A stretch of 64,000 nucleotides of DNA from Salvia splendens. Its lineage: Eukaryota; Streptophyta; Magnoliopsida; Lamiales; Lamiaceae. The translations under genes and the position numbers were made by a program. The stretch covers positions 1,178,001 through 1,242,000 of the forward strand of contig NC_056043.1 in assembly GCF_004379255.2 (NCBI RefSeq), given 5' to 3'. The notes beneath the pieces are model-generated. The model was not told the DNA's origin. It searched no databases and was given only the letters and a program-made list of their open reading frames with translations. Positions 11,042 through 21,933 of this stretch are shown here, piece by piece. Within the stretch, counting starts at the first letter, position 1. Each line of letters opens with the position of its first letter.

Positions 11042-12969
11042 ACAATCCGAACCGCACCGCCAGTTCGGAACCGACGGTTCATGAACCGGAACCGGAACCG
11101 GCGCCGACGGCTCGAATCCGATTGCGGTTCGGCAGTTCAAGCGGGTCAGTTCAGGTTCAGAAATATCGCGAACCGAAACCGTCGGTTCGCCGGTTCATAA
11201 CATTAAAAAAAATTATTATTTATAAAAACCAACTTTTATATATAAAAATCAATTTTCACAAATAAATAAATACAATAATTTCATAATAGCCCACATTTAT
11301 TTGTTGGGCCTATGATTCTATGAACCATTCTTGGTTGTTTCTGTTTTATAGAGACTTCCTTGAATATTTTGTGTTTCACTTTCAATGTGGGACAAAATAT
11401 GTTGAAATATTTTCTTGTATAACTACATGTTTAGATCATTCATTCATCTTTTTCCAATGTACGATACAAAACTTTCTTTTGTTTTCTACTTTTCTTTATT
11501 TTTTACTACATTTTATTATTCACTAACTTTATCTTTATTTTGTTATGATTCATTTTCTAAGACAAATTTATAGATAATAATAGAATCAAATAGAATAGTT
11601 CAATTAAATTTGAATATTGCATGTTGCTCATTATTTGTATATTTATAGAATGTGGGTGTGTTCAAATAATAATAATAATTGGATTTAAATGTGCTCACTT
11701 TTAAGAATTCTAAGAAACTATTCTTGGTTGTTTCTCTTTTATAGAGACATCTTTGAATATTTTTTGTTTCACTTTCAATGTGGGACAAAATATGTTGAAG
11801 TATTTTCTTTTATAACTACATGTTAAGATCATTCATTCACCTTTTTCCAATGTGAGATACAAATCTTTCTTTTGTTTTATACTTTTCTTTATTTTTTACT
11901 ACATTTTATTATTCACTAACTTTATATTTATTTTTGTTATGATTCTTTTTCTAAGACAAATTTATAGATAATAATAGCATCAACTAGAATAGTTTAAGTA
12001 AATTTGAATGTTGCATGTTGCTAATAATTTGTATATTTATAGAATGTGAATGTGTTCAAATAATTGGATTTAAATGTAAGTATGTTGCTAATTTTGCTCA
12101 ATATATTGATTAAAATGTGAAAAAATAACAATTAATATAATTGGTATAATAATGATAAAAATAGATAACTAAAGAATGATTTGTTTAGTGGTATAATATA
12201 GTTTATATATTTATATATTAGTAGTAGACTAATAGTATGATTTTGTATAATAGTTGTTATTCTAATAGATGTAGTATAATTTATATAAATAAAATTATTA
12301 TTTGTGAATATATTCTTGATAGATAAGAATAAACAATTATTGAGTAATATGATTTCTATATAGATAAATAATTATTCATATTATAGTTATCACTAGATTA
12401 ATACAATTTGTATAATAATTATTCTCTTAATGTGTATAATGGCATTTATTTGTTAACATACACATAAACTTATACACAAACAAATCGATAATGATAAAGA
12501 ATTAAAGAATAATACTTTATGTAATTATATTTGTTGTTAAGTTGTAATAATAGAAGATAGTTAAGATATAAATTAATATAAATAAAGATGATGGAGATGT
12601 ATCATGTAGTTATAAATAAGGAGTTTTATACCACATTGAAAGAAAGAGCAACTCATCCAAGAACATATAGCTATAAAAGAGAATCATCCAATACACTCTC
12701 TTTCAACCCAAAGGCTCAAGTCCAACATTAAGTGTAAATTGTAACTTATAAGTTGTGACTTGTGACTTGTAGTTTCGTCGAAATAAACACTAAAAAGAGG
12801 AAAATAAATTGAACTGCCAAACCGGCTCGGAACTGGTGATTTTGGCCAAAAACCGGCTGTTTTTTGAACCGAAACCGAAACCGGAACTAGAACTGCCAGG
12901 ACCCTTGGCGGGCCGGTTCATGGATATGGTGAACCTGAACCGGCGATTTTTGAACCGTGCTCACACCTA
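11042..12969. mobile_element. hAT-like non-autonomous element
   Basis: Both ends are packed with GAACCG/CGGTTC motifs in inverted orientation. The right end read outward on the minus strand is TAGGTGTGAGCACGGTTC, a typical plant hAT terminus. ATGCATGC (11034-11041) and ATGCATGG (12970-12977) flank it and match 7 of 8, which fits the 8-bp hAT duplication. The left end itself is eroded and its exact base is uncertain. The roughly 1.5-kb interior is AT-rich, has no transposase frame, and contains a tandem duplication. Confidence 0.6.
11328..12090. repeat. Tandem duplication, period about 393 bp, inside the hAT-like element
   Basis: The segment starting TTCTTGGTTGTTTCT at 11328 is repeated from 11721. 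Both copies run through the same landmarks in the same order: ATAGAGACAT/TTC, CACTTTCAATGTGGGAC, TTTTTCCAATGT, TTTATAGATAATAATAG, ATTGGATTTAAATGT. Small substitutions and indels separate them, so this is an old duplication. Confidence 0.85.
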
Positions 12970-12977
12970 ATGCATGG

Positions 12978-13648
12978 TGGGGTGGGGGCTCCCATAAATT
13001 TGGAAACTTTCTAGAATTATTTTCATAATTTTATAGCATCAATTTCAATAAATATTATTTAATTAATTAAGTTTGTGAATTAGGGAATCTGTTTCATGCC
13101 AGAACTTTAGTCATATCCACTTTATTTTAAGATTAATTAAAAATATATAGTAGTAATAAAAATAAATCTTGCTATCTTACATAATTTATTTCAATTCCCA
13201 ACGGCATAACGCTACAATTTTTGTATTTTTTTTATGTCTAACGCGTCGACTTTGAATCATATAAAACACAGTATTTCACATGCTAATGTTGGTCGATTTT
13301 TAGTACCATGCAATGTTAATTTTATAGATTTACGTTCTCATTTCCATTTTTTAAAAAAATCAAAATTCTAGAAATATAATTCCTACCAAAATAAATTACT
13401 GATTAGCTCCCTCTCCAACACCGGAGTCGTACGTACAAAAACCGAAATACATGATAAATACTAACTCACATAACACCAACCTAGAGTTCGTACGTACAAA
13501 ATCGAAATACACGATAAATACTAACGCTAATAAGTAAGCCAGATCACGAAAAAAGGCTCAACTAGAAAAAAGACATCGTTACAACCAAAACCAAAACCAA
13601 ACCAAACCGGGATGTGAAAAGACGAAAATACCCTTGCCCTTTCCAACT
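12978..13648. other. Spacer
   Basis: AT-rich. Two similar stretches near 13427-13465 and 13488-13525 (GTACGTACAAAA ... CGAAATACA.GATAAATACTAAC) form a short direct repeat. No gene seen. Confidence 0.5.
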
Positions 13649-13651
13649 GTA

Positions 13652-14400
13652 GGCCACCCGCAACGCGTTACGCGGGTGGTTCGAGTCCCGTCCCTCCGTG
13701 ACGAGACGGGCGCGGGACGCGTTGCAGCGTCCCGTCCCGTCACCATCCCGCCGAGACCCCCGTCACGCCGAGACAACGCGCGAGCTGTCTCGCCAAGCGC
13801 TTGCGCGACGTGGCACTCTCCGGGGCGATGCGTAACGCCCACTCGCCGGCCCGCGAGTGGGTTTCGTCACGCTGACGCAATAAATCATTTTTTTAAAAAA
13901 ATTTTGAATTTAATAAAAAAATAAAATTCAAAAACGGTAATATTACCGTTCGACCGTTTTCCCTTTTTATTTTATTTTTTTACTCTATAAATACTCCTAT
14001 TTCATCCTCATTTCACACACAAATACACATCTAATCCTCTCAAATCATCTCTCTTTCCACTCCAATTTTTATGGTCAATAATTTGCATTTTAATTTCTAA
14101 TATTTTAAATTATGTCTTTTTTATTTATTTTGCCACGAATTTAATTATGTATTTTTTTTAGGATTTTAAGTTGTATTTTTATTTTATTTAATGAAGTGTG
14201 TTTTTTATTAATTGAATTTGTTGTAAATAAAAAAAAATGAAATTGAATGAATAGTAATTTAAGAGACGGTTAAGGGACGAATAAGAGATGAAGGGTTGCA
14301 GGTTCCGTCCCTTAATTAAGAGATGAAGTAAAAAAGTATGGTGGAGCCATGAATAGTAATTTAAGAGACGGTTAAAGAAAGACAACGTTTGAAGATGGTT
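13652..14400. mobile_element. Internally deleted Harbinger element (family A)
   Basis: The left end GGCCACCCGCAACGCGTTACGCGGG and the GC-rich stretch after it match the left end of the element at 50371. The right side (AGTAATTTAAGAGACGGTTAA repeats, AGAGATGAAGGGTTGCAGG) matches that element's right end. The coding middle is gone. The right terminus is eroded, ending near GATGGTT followed by TTA, and the flanking GTA/TTA is only a partial 3-bp duplication. Open frames across the GC-rich end are artefacts of composition. It ends about 50 bp from the cyclin stop codon and so lies in that gene's 3' region. Confidence 0.75.
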
Positions 14401-14451
14401 TTATGTTGGCCAAAATAAATGTCCCTCTCATCATATATATACACTCACCTG

Positions 14452-15563
14452 TCACTGATTGTTCTGAGAAAGCTGAGGCGATTCATTAATGGCGGAATTC
14501 TCAATTTGACTGCTCTCTATCTCTGAGAACGAGCAGCTGAAATCCTGCACATTCGCCGGCGTCAACAGCCCCGCCGCCGCCGCCATCACATCATAACAAT
14601 GCAGCAATTCCTCCTGCCACAAAAAAAAAATTTAAACAGCAGCATTTTAAAATTAACTTATTTTGACTAATTAATTTCAATTTTTGGACCTTAATCACAT
14701 AACTGCAGCTGCAGATAGCTTCTCTGAACGGTTGAAACTGCATCGGGGAAAACTCGTGAGACGCCACGAGCAGAGCCGACGCCGAGACGATCGACGGCTT
14801 GAACTCGAGTAATTTGATATCTAATTAAAAATAATAATTAAAAAAATAAATAAAATATGTGTAAAGTGATCGATCGATTGATGCGAACCGTTCTGCGATT
14901 TGAAGATGATCTGAGCTCCTCTGTTCTTCAAAGCCTGAATCGATCGCTCGTCGTCGCCGGAATCGAAGAGCGAGACGAAGTAATTGAGGAACGAGAAAGG
15001 ATTAACGGAGCGCATCCGCCATTTCAGAGCTCCGAGGATCAGCATCTCCATTCTCTCGATCGTCGCGGAATTGAAGATCAAATCTCCATCGTTATCCTGC
15101 AATTCATCGCGAGGAAGGTGAAAATCGAAAATGACGATGAATTGAAAACCGATTAATCGCAAAATTACCGCGAGATCGGAGACGGAGAGCTCTGTCTGCC
15201 TCATTTTCAGCGCTAATGAAACGCAGGAAACCGCTACTAATCTGAAGATCCACGGCTTCCCATTCTGCAAAAACAGATCGATCAAATTCAGAAATAATTG
15301 AAAAAAAAAAGAGAAAATCGAAGACGATTTACCGGTATGGAGTGTGCGGAGAGGAAGCGATCCATGTAATTGACGGCGAGGTAGGAGAGGAAAGGATCGG
15401 ATTCGCGCGAGATGTGGAGGATTGCGGAGGCGATTTCGCGGCGGATGGGGAGATTGTGGCTTGAGAGTAAGGTTTTGGAAGGCATGTGATGTATCTCTGT
15501 ATTGAATAGTGAAGGGAAAATGTCAGTTGAAAATGGGAGTGGATTTTCGAGATCAAACTCCAT
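14452..15563 (-). CDS. CYCD6;1: D-type cyclin, CYCD6-like
   Basis: Five exons on the minus strand, 15563-15333, 15264-15169, 15096-14889, 14820-14690 and 14613-14452, give 275 residues with consistent splice phases. The start MEFDLENPL and the segments LAVNYMDRFLS, KPWIFRLVAVSCVSLALKM, ERMEMLILGALKWRMRSVNPFSFLNYF and DIKLLEFKPSIVSASALL follow the CYCD6 pattern through the N- and C-terminal cyclin folds (about residues 40-225). No LxCxE retinoblastoma-binding motif is seen near the N terminus, as known for CYCD6. By family knowledge it partners a CDK in the nucleus; Arabidopsis CYCD6;1 acts in formative root divisions. Adjacent transposon debris at 13652-14400 may supply part of its 3' end. 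Confidence 0.88.
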
Positions 15564-15616
15564 TGATGGATTCTCTCTTTCTCTCTTTTTTGAGTGATGG
15601 TTTTTAGTTGTTATTC

Positions 15617-15625
15617 TTTAAATAG
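15617..15625 (-). promoter_or_regulatory. TATA-like box of the CYCD6-like gene
   Basis: On the minus strand this reads CTCTATTTAAAGAA, centred about 58 bp before the start codon at 15563. The position is close for a TATA box and implies a short leader. Confidence 0.45.
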
Positions 15626-16048
15626 AGTTGGTGTCATGTTTTGAAAAGTAGGAAAATGTGGGAAGGGAGACTTCAACTTCTGTCTACTCTCTTTGTTATA
15701 ATTACTCGATTCGTCTTTGGTGTAATATCTCGTTATAACTTGTTACGGGTCTTGAGAAAGTAGGTGAAAGAGGTTAGTGGAATATGAAACGTAGATTATG
15801 AGCGTGATGATTTAATTGAGCGAAAGGTTTACTTGTGGAAAGCAAATGAATCTAATGAGACTTCTAATTGTGGATACACTGAAATGATAAAATGATACTA
15901 CGTCATATCGCTGATGAAGAAAGTGTAAAATGATTTTTTTTATATTTTTTAGTTTTTTCATTAGTGTGGGGTTTGTATATATGACATAGGGAAATATTAT
16001 TGAAAGAGTTATACTTGGTGTATGTTTGTATGTATAAAACATAGGGAG

Positions 16049-16178
16049 GTTTCTTGAGAGATGTATGTGTGTGTGCGCGTGTGTAATACTAAAACCCGTA
16101 GTTGGGGTCAACACGTTTCTTGAGAGAAGTATGTGTGTGTGTGTGTGTGTGATACTAAAACCCGTAGTTGGGGTCACC
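16049..16178. repeat. Tandem repeat with (GT)n tracts, period 66 bp
   Basis: The unit GTTTCTTGAGAGA, then a GT-rich run, then ATACTAAAACCCGTAGTTGG occurs twice, starting at 16049 and 16115. The GT runs differ in length between copies. Confidence 0.8.
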
Positions 16179-16242
16179 TGCGTCCGTCCATGAATGAGAC
16201 AATTAATGACGGACAAAGCAAGGGTATTTTATGGCCAATGGA

Positions 16243-16508
16243 ATTTACGGTTACAATATTCTTTGTCCTTTTGCACTTGAGTTTCTACTCGGTTTATTTT
16301 GAGAGTTGCATATATTTCGTGGATGGATATAGCAATGTGTCAAAAATGTGAAACAATAAACAAAAGGGTTTGTGTAATTACAGTTACAATCCTTTGTTTT
16401 TTTGCATTTGAGCTTCTATTAAGTTTACTACGAGAGTTGCATATATATTTTGCGTCAACGAATATAATAATGTATCGAAAATATGAAACAATAAACAAAA
16501 TGGCTTGT
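16243..16508. repeat. Diverged tandem repeat, period about 133 bp
   Basis: GTTACAAT at 16250 and at 16383 begins two similar stretches sharing GAGAGTTGCATATAT and TGAAACAATAAACAAAA in the same order. It is not a coding repeat. Confidence 0.7.
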
Positions 16509-19018
16509 TAATAAAAACAATTATGTGAATAGTATTTTGATTCTGCATTTTGAGGAATGGGCAATTGTCATAAATTAATTGTACTACAAAATGAATTATT
16601 CGGAAACTTAATCATTGTATACATTAGCCATTACTGTGTGTGTTTTTAGTATCTTTATTAGTACGTTATTTCATAAAATAATCGTGCATATAATTTTTAT
16701 GACATACAGTATACCATGTGTTTTTTATTATTCAGTCATTTTATTAATTATTAAGAATCATGTTGTCGATATCTAAACAATCATCGTATGTTACAAATGC
16801 GACACACGAAAAAAATATTTAATTTCTCAATATTCAAACGAACATTGAACTACTAAGATCTATTCAAAAGCAAAAGTGTTGATAGATTTTTAAATTCCAC
16901 GATAGCCTTATTTTTTATTTATAATGACAAAGTTTAAAAAGAAAATGAAATTAAATGGAATTAATTTTTAATGTCATCAACGCTTCATCACACCTCGTTT
17001 TTAAGTGCGCACCAAAAATAGCGACAGCAAAAATTATTGTTTTCGTGTAGTGCATTGAATTTTAAATGCATATATTTGATATATACTTACCATGTTATAT
17101 ACAAGGTTAGAAAATTTAATTACACAATAAAAAAATGGTAAGTTTATATTAATGTAATAATGCATCATAGGACTTAGGGTACAATCATTTAATACTTGAA
17201 TTCTTATGTATTTAATTCCTAAAATTTGAGGTCGCCAATGACCATGGTCCCATTGTAAAGAAACTATTTCACTAATAAGTGTACACCTAACTTTGACATA
17301 ATTCACCACTCTATTTAATAAATTTGACTAATATTTTCATCCAGTTCTATTTAAAATTAATAGCATAGGCCCATTTTGGTAATAAAAGGAGCAAATTTAT
17401 TGACTTACTATCAATCAACTCTGGCCTAGGAGTTGATAGGAAAACTCATAATTAGAAATATTAATTAGATTGAACATGCAACAAACTCATAAATAATGAT
17501 AATTTATTAAGTTGAATAAAATAACATAATTGTTACACGATGACCGCCTTGTATAAATCTATTACAACATTCATCGGTTAAATGGAATAAATATACTCAA
17601 ATATAAAATTATTACTCATATATGAATCTTTCAATGAATTCTTCACCTTAAAAAAATAAACTTCCAAGTGAATCGATTTTTGAAAGAGAATTAACAATTT
17701 AACATAGTATATCAAAAAATTCATTGCAGAAAATTCCAAATATCTGGATTTTCCGGCGGAAAAGAAGTATAGAAATTATAATTATAATAAAAAAGGACTA
17801 AAATTGTATAATTAAATTTGTAAAATGATCGTAAATGTTCTCTTGTCACATTTCATTTTCCTTTGTTGATTATGGGGATATGAAATTTTAATTTGCACGT
17901 GCTGGATCTTGTTTTTTGTTTGGATTTTGATGGAAAATTGGTGAAATTAATATTAATAACTAACATAATATAGAAGCTGACTTAATATATATAGGGAAAG
18001 TCATAATGAATGGAGAAACCCAAGGAGAGGCAAAAAGAAAGAGAAATAGGAAGAAGCCAAACACCAATGCATTAAGTTTCATAAAATTTTCAAACATAAG
18101 AAAATGCTCAAATAGTCAAATCTAAAAATTGATGAACAAGTAATAGCAGTTCAGAATAGAATCAATAACGAAAAAAAACAATGAAAATTTCATTGCTATT
18201 CCATTGAAAATGTCTCTCATATCATTTTCTAGAACAAATACCTATATATACATATGCATATACACACCCACTCTCTTGTCACTTCTTTCGGTTACGGACT
18301 CAGTGTCCCACAATTGGTCTGTAATAAGTTCAGTCCTGGAGAACGGAATGAGCGCGGCTCAACTCAACGGTTGTAGCGGGCCAGTGCTATATAGTAGGGA
18401 GCGGTCCAAACCCAAGCCCGTTCAAAGCCTAAATAGGTCTATAGGATTAAGGAACAGCCTGGCTAGTCCACTTATCAAGTGAGCATGATCAGTATATGCT
18501 TCGTTATATATATAAAAGCACGGCCCAGTATGGCCCGACCCATTTCAGTCATGGGCCTCAATCCAACTGAGAAAACTATTAAGGATAAACTAGCATAGAA
18601 ATCGAAAGTATATCTTAAGTTCGAATCTCATCAATGTCTTTTAAGTTGAATCTATCGTACCTGATTTTTTCAATGTGATTTATAAACTACTCCTAACTTT
18701 TATACAATAGCTAATTCATCATCTTTAATTTTAAGTAGTGCAAACAAAAACTAGAAACCAGAAGGTGCTCTTTATGTACTTGAAAAAAAAATTTAATGTT
18801 TTTTTCAAATGTCCTTATATGATTGAACGTTGACAAAAACTTAGGACGAAAAATAACGAGGCGACAACTACATGTCAAGCACCGACAGACGGAAATGCTT
18901 ATTTTCGACAAGAATTTCCTAAATTTATATTGAGAAAATGAGAAATCTATTATATGTTACACAAAAATGGTAATGGGTTATGAATCTAAGACACGTGGAC
19001 TATAGAACTAATTAAAGA
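16509..19018. other. Gene-free spacer
   Basis: AT-rich. A small GC-richer patch at about 18290-18560 has no domain-bearing frame and may be old transposon remnant. No gene or RNA can be supported. Confidence 0.55.
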
Positions 19019-19400
19019 AATAATTGTGATTTAAGTCATAATTTTTTGTTGAATTCTGAAAAGTCTCATAACTTTTGAAACTAAAAATAAAATCATATTT
19101 TTCATTTTTTTTGGCAATTGTTCAAATGATTAAAAGTAAAACCGATGTAGCACAAAACCACTTCGTTTCGAATAACTCGGTGTCATTTTAATTAACACTC
19201 AATAGAATAACGTTAATTATTTTGTCCAAAACACATTTTGTCGTCACATTATATTTGATTTTGTCATATTGTTTTTTGATTTTTGCCATTTTTGTTCAAC
19301 TTGCAAAAACTTGAAAAATTATGATTTTATATTTTAGTTTTAAAAGTTATGGAATTTTTCAAAATCAATGAAAATTGTGATTTAAATGATAATCTCTTAA
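19019..19400. mobile_element. Foldback MITE-like element
   Basis: Left and right halves are inverted copies: TCATAACTTTTGAAACTAAAA near 19068 pairs with TTTTAGTTTTAAAAGTTATGG near 19335, with similar pairing outward. The central part differs. Ends and target duplication could not be fixed. Confidence 0.5.
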
Positions 19401-19601
19401 TCAAATAATGAAATACAACTTAGCTAATAAAATATTTTTCGTCTGATTAATAGGTTAATAGTTCGGGTGACTATAGTAGAGGATAATATTATTGTTCCAA
19501 TTTTATAAAAAAAAACAACCATTATGTAATTCTTATGTAATTATATCTGCTTAAACGATACTTTTTTTAATTTACACACGTGACTTTTTTTCATTACAAT
19601 C

Positions 19602-19788
19602 TATTCTCTCTGTTTCTAGGAAGATGCTCCCTTCCTTGAGCAGCACGAGATTTTATATAGCTTTATTTTGTGTATTAAGTGGAGAGAATAAAGTAGAGAT
19701 AAATATGTTTTTATTTTTAGTAACGATCATTTTGGTTGTGACAAACTAAAAAGAAATATGAATCATTTTCGGTGAGACGGATGGAGTA
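19602..19788. mobile_element. Stowaway-like MITE
   Basis: Left end TATTCTCTCTGTTTCTAGGA and right end GAGACGGATGGAGTA form the typical imperfect inverted repeat of Tc1/mariner-type Stowaway elements (CTCCNTCCGTC). The interior is AT-rich and non-coding. Confidence 0.5.
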
Positions 19789-21178
19789 CTAGTTATATTT
19801 TTTCGATCCATAAGTTTTGTTATGTTTCCATGCTGAATTTCTCCATGTTACTTGGGATAAGATTTTTGGTTGTCCTATATATATTTGTTGTTAAGTTGGA
19901 AACGATGATGAAAAAAGGACACGTGAAGAGTTTTCTTCCGAATTGGGATAATTTGTTTGAATATAGGAATGAATAATTGAGGTGCTAAAAGATTCATCAA
20001 AATGGTATTGAATTTAACCCCACATGATAGGCCACATTTCAAGCTCTAATATAGCTCATTCAATGTGGACAAAATCAATGGAGAATTGCACAAACAAACA
20101 TAGATTACGACAAATTTACCAAGAGTAATCTATTAGTTGATGATCTGACGAGATTTAAGAAATTGATATTTAAATAGTTAAAGTGGAGAGAGTAAAATAT
20201 GAGAAAGAAAAAAGTAGAGGAATAAAAAGAAAATAAAGTTGTGAAGAATAAAGTAAGAAAGAAGATTTTTTCCTAAAAAAGAGAAATGACTTATTTATGA
20301 TGGGACCTCCCAAAAATAATGTGACTCGCTTATGGTGGGATGGAGGGAGTACTAGCAGATATGTATACAGTTAATTCTAATGCTGCCAATTAATTCAAAT
20401 CTCAGTCTCATAATTTGGTCAAGATCTGATCATTAACAAATTGAAACATATGTAGCATAAACCTTTGCCAATAATTGAACATTGATGCTCCTACTAAATA
20501 ATCTTTTTCAACAAAACATATTATTTTGTATGTGAATGTTAATATAGATTGTAATTGAACGACAACTTACAGGATAAGTTTCATCAAATAATACATGCAA
20601 CTTACCCATCAAATAATACATGCAACATATGTATAAAATATACTATTTATTTTGGATTTTTAAGTTGTGAGGTTTGAAGGAAAAAGATATGAAATGAATG
20701 AATTATATTCTATTTGTTTAGGGGTTATAAAAAGAAAATGAGATTGCGAGACTTGGGCCCACCCAAACTGAGTTTATAATGACCAATATTTGGGCCTAAA
20801 ATTGATTATAGTATTCCAAATCCAATAGGTTTGGGCCGGACCAAGAAAGGTGATCCATTTTTTTATACCAAGAGTATTTCCTCTAATAAAGCTGACAAAA
20901 TATTTGTTGGAATAACACTTATTGATCAACTAAATCAGAGATTTTAACAAACCCCTTTCTTGATTCTGATTTTTAAGCTTCTTTAAATTCATTCCTTCCA
21001 ATCAAAGATACCAAATGTAAATATATCTGATTTTAGATTAAAATCATGTCACGAATTTATAGTGAGGTCAATAACTTGGCAGATTACTGCTTCATCCGTC
21101 CCATAAGAATAGTAATTTTTTTTCTCTATTTTGGTCGGTCCCACAAAAATAGCCACTTTCTAATGTTGAAAGGTATAT
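19789..21178. other. Spacer with a lone Stowaway-type end
   Basis: AT-rich. GGGATGGAGGGAGTA ending near 20352 looks like the right end of another Stowaway element whose left end I could not place. No gene seen. Confidence 0.5.
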
Positions 21179-21382
21179 TACTCCCTCCGTCCGCGAATAT
21201 GACTCTCGGTTCACATTTACGATAAATGGTAATAGAGTCTCATATTCTACTCGCATTTCATTTAAAACTAATATATACAAGTGTGACTCATATTCCACTA
21301 ATTTTTTTCCACCCACTTTTCTTAACATTTCTTAAAACCCGTGGCGCCAAGAAATGATTCCTAATGGCGGACGCATGGAGTA
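21179..21382. mobile_element. Stowaway MITE upstream of petC
   Basis: Starts TACTCCCTCCGTCCGCGAATATGAC and ends GGCGGACGCATGGAGTA, an inverted pair with TA at both outer edges. It is 204 bp and non-coding, with a conserved AAAACCCGTG-like stretch before the right end as in the copy at 57694. Confidence 0.75.
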
Positions 21383-21467
21383 TTTTCTTATAAGGTGGGT
21401 CGCATTTTCCATTAACAATGCTTCAATCACTTTTTCTTTCTACATCTCTCCTACTTGATCAATTTTA

Positions 21468-21760
21468 TATTCCCTACGTCTCATGTTACTTGCACTATTT
21501 CATTTCGGCTCGTCCCAAACTACTTGCATTATTTCTAGTTTAAGTTAGAATTAATGTATTTAATTATTATGTTAGGTTTAGTCAAGTGCTCCTTTATTCA
21601 GTGATGTCTCATTATACTTAAAATTCTAATTTAATTAAGCTAAAAAGCTAATCACAAATTTACGGCCGAAAATGAAAAATGCCAGTAACATGATAAAAAA
21701 ATAGTATTAAAACTCCTTGGTGTCCTCGAAGCCTCTATTTTTATGTGACGAGATGGAGTA
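21468..21760. mobile_element. Stowaway-like MITE in the petC upstream region
   Basis: TATTCCCTACGTCTCATGTTACTTGCA at the left and TGTGACGAGATGGAGTA at the right form degenerate Stowaway ends. The right end lies about 175 bp before the petC start codon. Confidence 0.5.
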
Positions 21761-21843
21761 TAAAAAGTTGTTTTTAAATAGTAAAAAAAATAATTCATAC
21801 AAAAAAAAGCCCAACCAAACATGTGGCTTCCAATACCATATCA

Positions 21844-21851
21844 CCTTATCC
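21844..21851 (-). promoter_or_regulatory. I-box-like light-response element of petC
   Basis: CCTTATCC is GGATAAGG on the other strand, the GATAAGG I-box known from promoters of photosynthetic genes. It lies about 85 bp before the petC start codon. Its role here is inference. Confidence 0.4.
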
Positions 21852-21933
21852 CATAGGCTTGTGGCCATCAACTTGATCAAAATCACCAACTTAGTTCAAA
21901 ATCCCCTCTCCTTTCCACACAAACTCCCCACCA

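Noticed and set aside
13579..13924. GC-rich open frames on both strands
   Set aside because: They overlap the GC-rich terminal region of a Harbinger derivative; Arg/Pro-rich output is a composition artefact.
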